Shown: piece by piece, positions 46,510 through 55,391 of the stretch
How the letters are laid out: each line of letters opens with the position of its first letter
Numbering within the stretch: the first letter of the stretch is position 1
NCBI GenBank assembly: GCA_030156535.1
Contig: JASGMJ010000015.1
Coordinates: 1 to 64,000 of the forward strand
Reading direction: 5' to 3'
DNA length: 64,000 nucleotides
Source of the DNA: Candidatus Sumerlaeota bacterium
GTDB taxonomy: Bacteria > Sumerlaeota > Sumerlaeia > SLMS01 > JAHLLQ01
Notes under the pieces: generated by a model
What the model was told of the DNA's origin: nothing
Databases searched by the model: none
Seen by the model: only the letters and a program-made list of their open reading frames with translations
Translations under genes and position numbers: made by a program

Positions 46510-46529
46510 AAGTTAGGCATGCCAAACTT
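46510..46529. promoter_or_regulatory. Near-perfect 20-bp palindrome AAGTTAGGCATGCCAAACTT
   Basis: Nine of ten positions are symmetric. The core TTAGGCATGCC resembles operators of DtxR/MntR-type metal regulators. Alternatively it is a hairpin (AAGTTAGG-CATG-CCAAACTT) followed by TTAG, ending dnaX 29 bases after its stop. Confidence 0.4.
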
Positions 46530-46610
46530 TTAGTTGCCTCGCGCAGAGCCGTCGAGGTTGGCTCCTTCCTGTGCACCGCAAGGGCACCATTATTCAGAGG
46601 GAGTCCACCA

Positions 46611-47288
46611 ATGCCGCGCCGCACTTTGCATGATTTTTCCAAAGGTTTCACGCTGATCGAACTGCTGATTGTTGTCGCGATCATCGCCATTCTGGCGGCG
46701 ATCGCGGTGCCGAACTTTCTGGAGGCCCAGACCCGCTCGAAGGTTTCGCGTTTCAAGGCCGACCTGCGTTCGGCCGCCACGGCCATCGAAGCCTATGCCG
46801 TCGACTGGAACCGCCATCCTCCGGCGGATCGTTGCTCGGGCACGATGGGCGGAAGTGATCCCAACTGGATGCTGCCCCCCGACGGGGCTCCAGAAGGCTT
46901 TCTGTCCCGCCGCATCACTACTCCCATTTCCTACATGACAAGCCTGCCCATCGACATCTTCCCCAACCAGGAGGAGCCGTCGCCCTGCCACCCTGCCACT
47001 CACTCCCCGCACTACTCAGTGGACACCGACAACCGGCGCCTCTTCGCCTCCGAGGAAGACCGCTTCCACGTTGCGCGCACGGCGGCGGCCTTCCGCCTGG
47101 CGGGGATTCCGCCCGCAGGGGTCTTCGACCGCCAAGCCATTTGGTACGCCCACAGCCATGGCGTTGATGGGGACCACGACGACTTCGAGTCCGAACAGGG
47201 CTACCCAACCCTCTACGATCCGACGAACGGCACCGTCTCTGACGGCGATGTCTACTACTTCGGGCCCGGTTCGGGATTCCCGAACTGA
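46611..47288 (+). CDS. Type IV pilin/type II secretion pseudopilin
   Basis: A 225-residue prepilin-like protein. A short basic leader ends in KGFTLIELLIVVAIIAILAA: PilD-type cleavage after Gly12, mature Phe1 and Glu5, followed by the hydrophobic helix. The continuation VPNFLEAQTRSKVSRFKADLRS is a GspG-like pattern common in Sumerlaeota/Planctomycetota-type genomes. The C-terminal domain has a DxDGDHDDFES-type acidic stretch (GVDGDHDDFESEQG) that could bind calcium as in GspG, plus a Cys pair (DRCSG and SPCHP). It is presumably processed by the PilD fusion at 18187. GAGGGAG precedes the ATG. A hairpin terminator follows. Genes of this type are often present in many copies. Confidence 0.88.
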   Translation: MPRRTLHDFSKGFTLIELLIVVAIIAILAAIAVPNFLEAQTRSKVSRFKADLRSAATAIEAYAVDWNRHPPADRCSGTMGGSDPNWMLPPDGAPEGFLSRRITTPISYMTSLPIDIFPNQEEPSPCHPATHSPHYSVDTDNRRLFASEEDRFHVARTAAAFRLAGIPPAGVFDRQAIWYAHSHGVDGDHDDFESEQGYPTLYDPTNGTVSDGDVYYFGPGSGFPN

Positions 47289-47302
47289 GGTCCGCGCCCC
47301 CC

Positions 47303-47355
47303 GGGGCCGGCCACCCCTTCTCCGGGCGGGTGGCCGGTCCCCACTTCTTCCGTAC
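47303..47355 (+). terminator. 14-bp hairpin terminator after the pseudopilin
   Basis: GGGGCCGGCCACCC (47303-47316) pairs with GGGTGGCCGGTCCC (47328-47341), one G-T, and is followed by the pyrimidine-rich CACTTCTTCCGTACTTG. Confidence 0.6.
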
Positions 47356-47375
47356 TTGTTTTCCAGGAGCCGAGC

Positions 47376-47867
47376 ATGATGCGAATCCTCCGTCCCCTGT
47401 CCCGTCCCCTGTTTGGGGAACTCCGCCTGAAGAAGGATGTTGCCGAGACCATCGCGAACGACATTCTCGTCGTTTCGCCCCTTCCCTGCGAGGGCGTACG
47501 GAAGTCCGCCGACTGTCTTTGCCAGCGCGCCTTCATCGGCAGTAACTCGGGAAGGGTCAGCACGCTGGCGATCACCTGCGAGGAAGACGAGGGCGATGCC
47601 TACGAGAGCTTTGTCCACTCGCCGCTCGCCCGCCATTGGTGGGGGGAGAACTCGGCGCCTCTGGCCGCAGGGCATCTGTGGAGAATGTCAGACACTCTCC
47701 ACCGCTTCCAGCCGGGGGACATCATTCGGGTGAGGTGGCACGCGGAGAAGGGGGCCGGGCTGTATCTCAATGATTTGAACGACGACGAGATCCCGCCACT
47801 GGATGCCGCCGGGGCATCGGAGCAGGAGGATTCCTCAGACCAGCGTGCCCGGTGGCTGGAAGAGTGA
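47376..47867 (+). CDS. Hypothetical protein
   Basis: A 163-residue protein with no signal peptide or membrane helix. The N-terminal half contains DVAETIANDILVVSPLPCEG and ADCLCQRAFIGSNSGRVSTLAITCEED; the middle has HWWGENSAPL and the end is a low-complexity acidic tail. AGGAG at good spacing precedes two ATGs (47376 and 47379). The opposite strand is open over part of it but has no start context. I recognise no family; being 35 bases after the pseudopilin terminator it is probably a separate unit. Confidence 0.5.
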   Translation: MMRILRPLSRPLFGELRLKKDVAETIANDILVVSPLPCEGVRKSADCLCQRAFIGSNSGRVSTLAITCEEDEGDAYESFVHSPLARHWWGENSAPLAAGHLWRMSDTLHRFQPGDIIRVRWHAEKGAGLYLNDLNDDEIPPLDAAGASEQEDSSDQRARWLEE

Positions 47868-47895
47868 CGTGATCAGGCACCTGTTGTTCGGGTTT

Positions 47896-48255
47896 CTAGC
47901 CGGCCTTGTGGCGGCTTTCGAGTTCGCGCTTGAGGGCGCGGATGTGCTCGTCGCGCTGGTTGAGCGCGGAGGTCAACTGGGCGATCCGTGACTCAAGAAC
48001 CTCGGGGGAAACACGCGGAGCCTCGCCGCCGTGGGGGCGCGAGGAGGACGGCGGGGAGAAGCTCGCGCGCCGGGATTGGCGCAACGCCGCCATTGCCACG
48101 CCAAACAGCGACCGCAATTCCTCGTCCGTGGCGTCGGCCATCCGACCCAGGTAGTCCATGAACTCGGGGGTGCGCGCGAGGGAGAGAAATGTCTCTTCCG
48201 CGCGGCCCGTGGGGTCGGGATGTGGGGGAAGCTGATGGCGGGGTGCGTGGGTCAT
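47896..48255 (-). CDS. Hypothetical helical protein with C-terminal coiled coil
   Basis: A 119-residue soluble protein. Residues 20-60 are helical (ETFLSLARTPEFMDYLGRMADATDEELRSLFG), a Pro/Ser linker follows, and the last 35 residues form a heptad-like coiled coil (LESRIAQLTSALNQRDEHIRALKRELE). The ATG at 48255 with GGGGAGG upstream is preferred over the longer frame. It converges on the hypothetical gene ending at 47867. Function unknown. Confidence 0.55.
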   Translation of the reverse strand: MTHAPRHQLPPHPDPTGRAEETFLSLARTPEFMDYLGRMADATDEELRSLFGVAMAALRQSRRASFSPPSSSRPHGGEAPRVSPEVLESRIAQLTSALNQRDEHIRALKRELESRHKAG

Positions 48256-48332
48256 CCTGTCCGATCCTCCCCAACAGTGTGGGACGGGCGGCGGCCGTCT
48301 GGCAAGCGAATCTCCGCTGCTTGTCACGCGCG

Positions 48333-51300
48333 TTACTTCGGCTGTGCCACCCCAAGGTGGGCCGCAGCCGCCTTCAGGGTCTCTGCGCGCTTCTCCACGG
48401 GCAGGATGGTCTCCAGCGGGAACCCGAGGACCACGGCGTCCGCGCTTGCGATTGCTGCTGGCTTGCCGCTGTCGCCGTAGGTCATTGCGACCGATGCCTG
48501 CGGTCCTGGGCCGAAGGTCTCGGCGGACGGCACGCTCATTACCACGGGGAGCTGGTTGACTGTCCTTCCCAGTTGGGCGCCGAAGCGCAGGCGCCCCATC
48601 GCGTCAAAATTGGGGACGGAGTCGCTCGGCAGCACGGCGTTGGTCCGCGTGGCCTTTGCTTCGTAGGAGGCGATGCCGAGCACGTTGCGCGCAAACGTCC
48701 GGCTGGCATCGTTTGCCATCGGGCCTTCCAGAAGGTCCTCGGCGATGTAGGCACCGCTGAGCAGCAGTTTGCCGCCGTCCGCCGCGTGACGTTGCAGGCG
48801 TTCGCGCGCGGCCGCGTTGAGCACTTCGAACTCCGTTGTCATGCGATCGGGGTTGCCGATTCCCGGCATTCCGGCCGGTGGGGGAGTGGAGCGTTGAAGG
48901 CCGGCAATCCAGTCGATCAGGGGCCACGTTCCGTCGATTGTTCTGTCGGCGTAGGCTTCGGAGAGCGCGGAATCGAAGGCGAGTCCGGCCGCTGCTGCGG
49001 CTTCGCCGTGCGCCACGATGTGATCGAAGGAGTTGCCCTTCTCCAGCCGGTCTTCCCAGTCGCAATCGCTGGCGCCCCAGCCGGGGCTGTCGAGGTCGTT
49101 CTGCCAGTCCGAGGCACGGTCGTAATCGTAGACGTTGCCGACGAGTCCGTAGTTCCAGTGCCAGCCGACCCCCGGGTCGATGTCGCGGTCGAATCCCGCC
49201 GTCGTTTCGTTTTCAACAAAGGCGGGGCCGGAGACGCGGTCGAAGCCATCGACGATGAGAATCGCCTGCTGTTCGTTGGCCCATCGCACGCCCGCGACGC
49301 GGCTGGGGAAGGATTCGCCCCCTGCGTTGGTGGCGGTGACGCGGAAGTAGGTCGTCTCGTTCTCGGGCACTTCGACGGTGTGACGGGGTGCTGTGACGTA
49401 GGTGCCGTTGTCGAACGCGCGTCCGTCGCTGCTGGTGTAGACGATGTAGCCCTGCGCGTTGGCGGAGGGCTCAAGTGGGTCGGGCTGTTCGCGCCAGGCG
49501 ATCTCGACGGTTCCGCCGCCGATGTGTTTCACGGAAAGATGCGTTGGCGGCAGCGGCTGAATCACCGGTTCGTATCCCTGCGTCGCGGCGACGAAGCGCA
49601 GCAGTGCCTTGTAGACGGCGCGCGAGATGTCGAACTTGAAGCGCGGGTCGAGCCCGTACTTCATGTCGTTCATGTTCTGATGCGCGAGCAGCTCGATCAG
49701 TGCGGTCGGCACGTTGGAAGCCGAGGTTTCCGCCAGTGAACGGTTGTGGATGTGGCGGCGCTGCCAGGTGCTCGTGTAGAGTTCGCGGGCACTGCGGGCG
49801 ATTTCATCGTCGATCAGCGTGGCCAGGTCGCGCCCCAGCCAGCGCGAGCGTCCGTCGGGATAGGTGGTGTTTCCCTCCGCATCGGTGACGGAATAGATCA
49901 GGTGGGTGCCAATCAGGCCGTCGTGCGAAACGCCCGCGTCGGTGTGCCAGGCGAGGTAGAGATCGACGGGAACCCCGAGGCCGGCGGTGTTGCGCCAGCC
50001 GCCATTCGGCCCACTTGGTGCGCCCATCAGGTAGTTGGGCCATTCGCTCTTCGCATAGTAATCGCGCGAGTACTCGGGACCGAAGTGCCCGGTGGGGGTG
50101 TCGCGATGGAAGATGGCATCGGCCGGCGCCCCCGAGTATTGCAGGAAGTAGCGCGCAGCTTCCGCATAGCGCGGCTTGTTGCTGATCGTGCCGCCGGGAG
50201 CGGCGTTGCCCATGCCGCCACCGAAACGCACGGCGTCGATCGTCACCCACTGCGGCTCTTCGCCTTCAAGAATGACGTCCTGCGCGGAAATCCGAACGGC
50301 GCCTTTCGCGGCATCGGCCCCCTGCGCGAACTCAAAAAAACCAAGCAAAACCCATGTGTTTCCCGAAACCTGCTGGTTCACGCGAAACGTCGTTTCGCCA
50401 CCGAGATGGCGAACCGTCACCGGCACCGATGCGCTGTTGCTGCTCGACTGTGCCCACGACACGTAAACGGAATAGCGGCCGTCCTCGGGGATGTACGGCA
50501 CATAGAGGGCGTGTGCTTCCGACCCGGCTTCCGCCTGCATGACTGTTCCCGCGCGGAACGGCTCGTCCCAATCGCCCACCATGGCGGGGCGTCCGCCGCG
50601 CCAGCCCGTTGCGTTTGCGTGTGTCCACACACCGTGGAGTTCAAAGCGCGACTTGTCCGTGACGCCGTCGTTGTCGACGATCACCTCGTTTGTGTTCGTA
50701 TCGCGTTCCTTCGCGCTGTAAACAACGGCGCCCGCGTTCTCGAGCATCGGCATGAGAAACGGATAGGCGTAGGAGAGCGTGTAGAGATCCTCAACGGTGG
50801 TGTGCAGGCGGCAGCGCTGGAACTGCCAGCGCTGTTCCTTGTGCCACGTCCAGCCGTGACTCGGCGCGATGACCAGGTTGCGCCCCAGCAGGCCGTTCTC
50901 CGGCGCGGGCCCGGCATAATCGACGCGCTGCACCACGGGTGCGGCAAGTGCGGGCGCATTGACTGTGCGGCCGCTCTCGCGTGCGAGGATTGCTTCGGCA
51001 CTCGTGACATGCTCGCTCAACGGCACGTCCTCGAAACGCTCGCGTCCGGAGGGATAACGGATCAGGATTTCCAGTGCGTCGGGATCGACGCCCAGCTCCG
51101 TCCCCAATAACGCGTGGAGTTCCCGCACTTCCGCGGGATACCAGCGCCGCCAGCCCAGGAACGTGTTGAAGACGAGCCGGGTCCTGCCGTCGGCGGTGGA
51201 GCTTTCGAGGAGCTTCGTTCGCGGCGGGAAGAGTGCGTCGTAGGGATGCACGGCGCCGTCCCTCTTCTGGACGCGTGCGATCAGGGCGGCTGTCTTCTCG

Positions 51301-51380
51301 TCCGTGTTCATTGTCTGGCCGTTTGCTGTTGCCGCAAAGGCAGAGAGAATCAACGCCAGTGCTACGAAAGATGCTTTCAT
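48333..51380 (-). CDS. Secreted N-acetylmuramoyl-L-alanine amidase-like protein with golvesin-like and Fn3 domains
   Basis: A 1015-residue exported protein with a signal peptide (ATANG, residue 21). Amidase_3-type zinc-site motifs are spread along it: APSHGW (about 171), HTTVEDL (about 195), YLAWHTDAG (about 474) and LIELLAHQNMNDM (about 565). Inserted between them (about 265-395) is a beta-sandwich of the golvesin C-terminal/xanthan-lyase-associated type (YIPEDGRYSVYVSW...TFRVNQQVSGNTWVLLG). After 640 come an Fn3-like domain and a C-terminal Rossmann-like domain (AILIVDGFDRVSGP...GGKLLLSGAYIAEDL). It may cut peptidoglycan stem peptides or modify a polysaccharide; the split catalytic domain is the reason for caution. 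GAGGAG precedes the ATG. Confidence 0.8.
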   Translation of the reverse strand: MKASFVALALILSAFAATANGQTMNTDEKTAALIARVQKRDGAVHPYDALFPPRTKLLESSTADGRTRLVFNTFLGWRRWYPAEVRELHALLGTELGVDPDALEILIRYPSGRERFEDVPLSEHVTSAEAILARESGRTVNAPALAAPVVQRVDYAGPAPENGLLGRNLVIAPSHGWTWHKEQRWQFQRCRLHTTVEDLYTLSYAYPFLMPMLENAGAVVYSAKERDTNTNEVIVDNDGVTDKSRFELHGVWTHANATGWRGGRPAMVGDWDEPFRAGTVMQAEAGSEAHALYVPYIPEDGRYSVYVSWAQSSSNSASVPVTVRHLGGETTFRVNQQVSGNTWVLLGFFEFAQGADAAKGAVRISAQDVILEGEEPQWVTIDAVRFGGGMGNAAPGGTISNKPRYAEAARYFLQYSGAPADAIFHRDTPTGHFGPEYSRDYYAKSEWPNYLMGAPSGPNGGWRNTAGLGVPVDLYLAWHTDAGVSHDGLIGTHLIYSVTDAEGNTTYPDGRSRWLGRDLATLIDDEIARSARELYTSTWQRRHIHNRSLAETSASNVPTALIELLAHQNMNDMKYGLDPRFKFDISRAVYKALLRFVAATQGYEPVIQPLPPTHLSVKHIGGGTVEIAWREQPDPLEPSANAQGYIVYTSSDGRAFDNGTYVTAPRHTVEVPENETTYFRVTATNAGGESFPSRVAGVRWANEQQAILIVDGFDRVSGPAFVENETTAGFDRDIDPGVGWHWNYGLVGNVYDYDRASDWQNDLDSPGWGASDCDWEDRLEKGNSFDHIVAHGEAAAAAGLAFDSALSEAYADRTIDGTWPLIDWIAGLQRSTPPPAGMPGIGNPDRMTTEFEVLNAAARERLQRHAADGGKLLLSGAYIAEDLLEGPMANDASRTFARNVLGIASYEAKATRTNAVLPSDSVPNFDAMGRLRFGAQLGRTVNQLPVVMSVPSAETFGPGPQASVAMTYGDSGKPAAIASADAVVLGFPLETILPVEKRAETLKAAAAHLGVAQPK

Positions 51381-51494
51381 GGCTTCAAGGCTCCTCGGTT
51401 TGGAACCCTGTGCATGCCCTGCCGCCCCCCGGGCGTCAATCAGGGGGTGGGGGAGAGATGGCCTGGGAATGGTATGCAGATTCGCCGGTGAGGC

Positions 51495-53225
51495 CTATCC
51501 GCCCGAGATGGCCCGGCACGTCATGCCCACCACGAACAGGGCGAGCGGCGTTCCCAGCACGCCGCCCAGGATCGCCATGAGCAGGCCGACGGGGGCCATC
51601 GACTGGTTGAAGGCCGCAGCCACCACGGGCGCCGATGCCGTTCCGCCGATGTTGGCCATCGAGCTCGTCGCACCCAGAAACAGTGGCGCCTTCAGAATCC
51701 GGACGCCCGCGTACAGGAAGGCGATGTGCACCATCAGCCAGACGAATCCGATGCCGAAGAACACCGGCACGTCGAAGATCGCCATCAGGTTCGCCCGGGC
51801 CCCGTAGCTTGTCAACAACAGGTAGAGCCCGATGTTGCCGACGCTCGACGCCCCGCAGAAATCCAGGCTGCGCACTTTCGTGAGCGACAACAGCAGGCCC
51901 GCCGCCGTGATCAGCAGGATCGCCCAGGCGTATTCCGAAACGACGCCCGACAACGACTTCAGGCCCAGTGTCTCGTCGAAAAAATGAAAGACGGGGCCGG
52001 CAAGCAGCAGGCAGAGCTGGCTGACGACGAGCGCCACGGCCAGCATGAAGCCGATGTCGGCCGTGCGCGGGCAGCGGGCGTTGGCCTCATGCTCCTGCAA
52101 GAGGTGCTCGCTGACGGCGTCCACGGTGCTCGTATCGGCCTCGTGGAGCTTGTCGATCCGGCGCTGATAGGGCACCAGCGCGATCAGCAGGCCCAGCCAT
52201 GAGTATGCCAGCACCGTGTCGACGATCACGAGCGGGCCGATGATGTTCGGCGGCGTTCCCACGGATTCGAGCACGGCGAACATGTTCGTCGAGCCGCCGA
52301 TCCACGAGCCCGCCAGCGCGGCAACGCCCTTCCATGTCCCCTCGGGAATATGATCGGGCGTCAGCGCGCTCCAAAGCGCGAACGAGCTGATGGCGCCCAC
52401 CACGATGCCAGTCGTGGCGAACAGCATCATCGCGACCGCCTTGGGGCCCAGCTTCGCAAGGCTCTTGATGTCCGAGGGAATCAGCAGGAGCACCAGAATC
52501 GCGGGCAGTACGACGCGCGACATGAACGGCGAATACAGCGACGAACTGTCCGGAGTCACGCCGATCGTCGTCATCACCATCGGCACGAAGTACATCCAGA
52601 TCAGCGGTGGCAGGTAGGTGAAGAACTTCTCGAGTGCCTTGACCTGGGACAGCAGGAAAACCACCGCGATGATTCCCGAGAGGAACGCCAGCAGGGTCAG
52701 TGGATCCTGGATCAACGCGACGGCGAGCGAACTGGGGTCTGTGCCGACTGCTGCGATTCGGCCGTCGGCGAGTTCCGCCTCGATGCCCTTCAGGTTCACC
52801 GGCTGACGGGGAACGATGCGTCTGGGGGCCTCCACGGTGATTTCGGCCACCTTGCCGTTGCCGATGCTGCCGCCCTCTTCCGCCCGCCAGACCAGACGCC
52901 AGGCGTGCTCCGCCGTGGCATCGGGCGTCACGGTCAGGCTCGTGCCCGCGCCGGCGTCCGCGCCCATCGTCACGTCGGGCGCGCCCGCGACATCGCTGGC
53001 GAATTGCAGGAGTGCGCGCAGTTCGACGGTCTCCGGTGGCAGGTCCTCAGCCGTCAGGGCGACGGTCATCGCGTCGCCGAGTCCGCCGCGGAACTCGCCC
53101 ATTTTCAGCTCGGGCGCGTCCGGTGCCTTTTCGGCGGCCTCCTGCGCTCCGGCGAAACCGGGTGAAAGCAGGGTGCAGCAAACCAGAAGGATGCACAGAA
53201 AAAGGGAGCGGGGGGAAGAAGACAA
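51495..53225 (-). CDS. DUF819 family membrane protein with N-terminal extracytoplasmic domain
   Basis: A 576-residue protein. A signal peptide (residues 1-27) and a beta-rich soluble region of about 145 residues (28-175) precede a DUF819 transporter-like domain with about 11 helices. DUF819 hallmarks: LAGSWIGGSTNMFAV near 310 and SSMANIGGTASAPVVAAAF near 540, two internally related Gly/Asn motifs. DUF819 proteins are normally 370-420 residues and lack the front domain. Function of the family is not settled; the fold resembles secondary transporters. The start is a TTG at 53225, since no ATG or GTG lies in frame before the signal peptide. Confidence 0.83.
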   Translation of the reverse strand: MSSSPRSLFLCILLVCCTLLSPGFAGAQEAAEKAPDAPELKMGEFRGGLGDAMTVALTAEDLPPETVELRALLQFASDVAGAPDVTMGADAGAGTSLTVTPDATAEHAWRLVWRAEEGGSIGNGKVAEITVEAPRRIVPRQPVNLKGIEAELADGRIAAVGTDPSSLAVALIQDPLTLLAFLSGIIAVVFLLSQVKALEKFFTYLPPLIWMYFVPMVMTTIGVTPDSSSLYSPFMSRVVLPAILVLLLIPSDIKSLAKLGPKAVAMMLFATTGIVVGAISSFALWSALTPDHIPEGTWKGVAALAGSWIGGSTNMFAVLESVGTPPNIIGPLVIVDTVLAYSWLGLLIALVPYQRRIDKLHEADTSTVDAVSEHLLQEHEANARCPRTADIGFMLAVALVVSQLCLLLAGPVFHFFDETLGLKSLSGVVSEYAWAILLITAAGLLLSLTKVRSLDFCGASSVGNIGLYLLLTSYGARANLMAIFDVPVFFGIGFVWLMVHIAFLYAGVRILKAPLFLGATSSMANIGGTASAPVVAAAFNQSMAPVGLLMAILGGVLGTPLALFVVGMTCRAISGG

Positions 53226-53280
53226 AACGAAACCCTGTCGTATGAAAGTAGGATGCGCCCGTGCACCAAGACAGCACAGG

Positions 53281-53679
53281 CTATTGTCCGGCGTCCTCGG
53301 GGAGCAGGCGGTCGAGCCGCTCCATCAGGTCGTCGAGATGCAATGGCTTGGAAATAAAGGCCCGGACGCCCAGGAGTTCTTCCCAGTCCTTGTCCGAGCG
53401 CCGGTCGTCCTCGGTCAACCCGGTCATCATCAGCACGGGAATGGAGCGCGTTTCCGGGTCCTTGCGCAATTCCACGAGAACGTCGTGTCCGTTCATCTCG
53501 GGCATCATCACGTCGAGCACCACGGCATCGGGGCGATGCTTGCGGATCATTTCCAGTCCGCTGCGGCCATCGTAGGCCACCAGACAGCGCACGTCGCGCG
53601 ACTCCATCAGGAGGCGCAGGAGGTCGCAGACCTCTCGTTCATCATCCACCACGCAAACTGTTCTCACGAGCGTGCTCAC
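53281..53679 (-). CDS. Stand-alone response-regulator receiver domain
   Basis: A 132-residue CheY-like protein. Acidic pair VVDDE (11-12), phosphoacceptor in AVVLDVMMPEMNGHD (about Asp56), Thr in LMMTGL and the conserved Lys in FISKPLHLDDL. There is no output domain, so it probably acts by binding a partner, for example a kinase or motility component. It starts at a GTG at 53679 with GGGAGGG close upstream. No histidine kinase is adjacent. It lies 55 bases upstream of the DUF819 gene on the same strand. Confidence 0.9.
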   Translation of the reverse strand: MSTLVRTVCVVDDEREVCDLLRLLMESRDVRCLVAYDGRSGLEMIRKHRPDAVVLDVMMPEMNGHDVLVELRKDPETRSIPVLMMTGLTEDDRRSDKDWEELLGVRAFISKPLHLDDLMERLDRLLPEDAGQ

Positions 53680-54129
53680 GACCCTCCCAGGTGCTTGAGA
53701 CGATTGAAAACCATGCCCGAGTCAGCACACCGCTTTCGCGGGGAGCAAGCGTTACCCGCCCCGCGGAGTTGTTCCGCTTTTCGTCATGCCTGTAGTGCTT
53801 CGGCCTTTGCCCAGGCTGGGACGGGAGAAGCGCACGCTTCGCCTGAGAAAAAAGGCTTCCGTCCTGATCACTGGGCGAGAAGGGAATTATCGGGCTCCCA
53901 TCCCGGCCGACCATCACGGATAAGCGGTATGCGCTTTATATTATTCTCCTGCCATGAAGCCTCAGAAAACCTTGACCACTCCGGGGCCGCGCGGGCACGT
54001 TCCGCCCGCGTTCGGGGGGCATGTTTCCCCGGGAGCACCCGGGGACCGGCAGCCGGGAAACCGCCAGGAAAGCTGGCCGCCGGGCACCATGCTCAATCAG
54101 TCCAAAACCCACCAGAATGAGGTGTTTAT
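53680..54129. other. Long divergent intergenic region upstream of gap
   Basis: 450 bases. An AT-rich patch TTTATATTATTC near 53935 could serve as a -10 region. TTGACC lies at 53972. GC-rich hairpins GCGGGC-N7-GCCCGC (about 53989) and CCCCGGG-AGCA-CCCGGGG (about 54028) fall in what would be the gap leader. A reading frame at 53954-54145 is Pro/Gly-rich, lacks a ribosome site and overlaps the gap start, so I do not call it. Confidence 0.5.
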
Positions 54130-55119
54130 ATGGCTCCGAAAGTAGCAATCAACGGCTTCGGACGCATCGGCCGTCTCGTCTTCCGCGCCGCTCTCGATGC
54201 AGGTCTTGAGGTCGTCTCCATCAACGATCTGGCCCCGATCGAGGCCAACGCTCACCTGCTCAAGTATGACTCCGTCCACGGCAAGTTCAACGGCGAAGTC
54301 AAGGTTGAGGGAACGAACCTCGTCGTGAACGGCAAGACGATCCTGTGCACGAGCGAGAAGGACCCCGCAGCCCTGCCCCACGACAAGACCGGCGCCGACT
54401 ACGTCGTCGAGTCCACCGGCCGCTTCACCGACATGGCGGGCGCCAGCAAGCACCTCAAGGGTGGCGTCAAGCGCGTCATCATTTCCGCCCCGGGCAAGGA
54501 CGTTGACTACACCGTCGTCATGGGCGTGAACTGCGACAGTATCCCCGACAGTGCCAAGGTCCTCTCCAACGCCTCTTGCACAACCAACTGCCTCGCGCCC
54601 GTCGTCAAGGCGATCGACGACTCCCTCGGCGTCGTCAAGGGCCTGGTCACCACGATCCACAGCTACACCAACGACCAGAACCTGCTCGACCTCTATCACA
54701 AGGACATGCGCCGCGCCCGCGCTGGTGCCGTCAACATGATCCCCTCGACCACCGGCGCCGCCAAGGCCATCGGCCTCGTCATGCCGCACCTCAAGGGCAA
54801 GCTCGACGGCCTCGCTGTCCGCGTCCCCACACCCAACGTCTCGCTCGTCGACTTCGTTGCGGAAGTGAAGAAGGACACGACGAAGGAAGAAGTGAACGCC
54901 ATCCTCAAGAAGGCAGCCTCCGAAGGCTCGATGGCCCCCTACTTCAACTTCATCGAGGAAGCGCTCGTCAGCAGCGACTTCAACCACGACCCGGCCAGCT
55001 CCTCGGTCGACGCCAAGAGCACCTACGTCGTCGGCAACCTCGTCAAGGTCCTCTCCTGGTACGACAACGAGTGGGGCTATTCCAGCCGCGTCATCGACCT
55101 CATCAAGAAGCTCGGGTAA
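54130..55119 (+). CDS. gap: Glyceraldehyde-3-phosphate dehydrogenase, type I
   Basis: Oxidises and phosphorylates glyceraldehyde 3-phosphate with NAD in glycolysis. 329 residues. NGFGRIGR (8-15) is the Rossmann motif, the catalytic Cys150 is in SNASCTTNCLAP, and WYDNEWGYS closes the protein. INDL (Asp33) favours NAD. Codon use is strongly C-ending compared with many neighbours, as expected for a highly expressed gene. GAGGTG precedes the ATG. tpiA follows, but pgk, which usually lies between them, is absent. Confidence 0.97.
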   Translation: MAPKVAINGFGRIGRLVFRAALDAGLEVVSINDLAPIEANAHLLKYDSVHGKFNGEVKVEGTNLVVNGKTILCTSEKDPAALPHDKTGADYVVESTGRFTDMAGASKHLKGGVKRVIISAPGKDVDYTVVMGVNCDSIPDSAKVLSNASCTTNCLAPVVKAIDDSLGVVKGLVTTIHSYTNDQNLLDLYHKDMRRARAGAVNMIPSTTGAAKAIGLVMPHLKGKLDGLAVRVPTPNVSLVDFVAEVKKDTTKEEVNAILKKAASEGSMAPYFNFIEEALVSSDFNHDPASSSVDAKSTYVVGNLVKVLSWYDNEWGYSSRVIDLIKKLG

Positions 55120-55150
55120 TGATGCACCGCGCGACACCCTGAATCACCCA

Positions 55151-55185
55151 TCCGCCCGGCAGAGCATTGCGCTCCGCCGGGCGGA
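55151..55185 (+). terminator. Hairpin terminator after gap
   Basis: TCCGCCCGGC pairs with GCCGGGCGGA, then one mismatch, then GAGC/GCTC, loop ATTGC. It begins 31 bases after the gap stop codon. The following AGTATTTGGG is only moderately T-rich. Confidence 0.6.
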
Positions 55186-55197
55186 GAAGTATTTGGG

Positions 55198-55236
55198 AGA
55201 GTTCTCAGTTATCAGTCGTCAGTTTTCAGTTCAGTG
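55198..55236. repeat. TTCTCAGTTATCAGTCGTCAG tract
   Basis: TTCTCAGTT, TCAGTCGTCAGTTTTCAGTT phrases, the reverse complement of the AACTGAAAACTGA family seen at 55392. Confidence 0.6.
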
Positions 55237-55391
55237 GCTGGGTGCCCCTCTCGCCACTCCGCATCAAGCGGCAATGAACTGCAAAGTGTCTTGGGCGATT
55301 GCGAACGGTCCCCAGCCGAAAAACTGAGAACAAAGAAACGCACTGCAAACGGCAAGCAGTCACTCAAGCCAGAACACTGCACGTTGAGAAT

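Noticed and set aside
46567-46585. Possible sigma-54 site TGGCTCCTTCCTGTGC before the pseudopilin
   Set aside because: GG and GC are 11 rather than 10 bases apart, which abolishes the -24/-12 geometry.
53954-54145. 63-codon frame upstream of gap
   Set aside because: Pro/Gly-rich, no ribosome site, overlaps the gap start; better explained as GC-rich leader.
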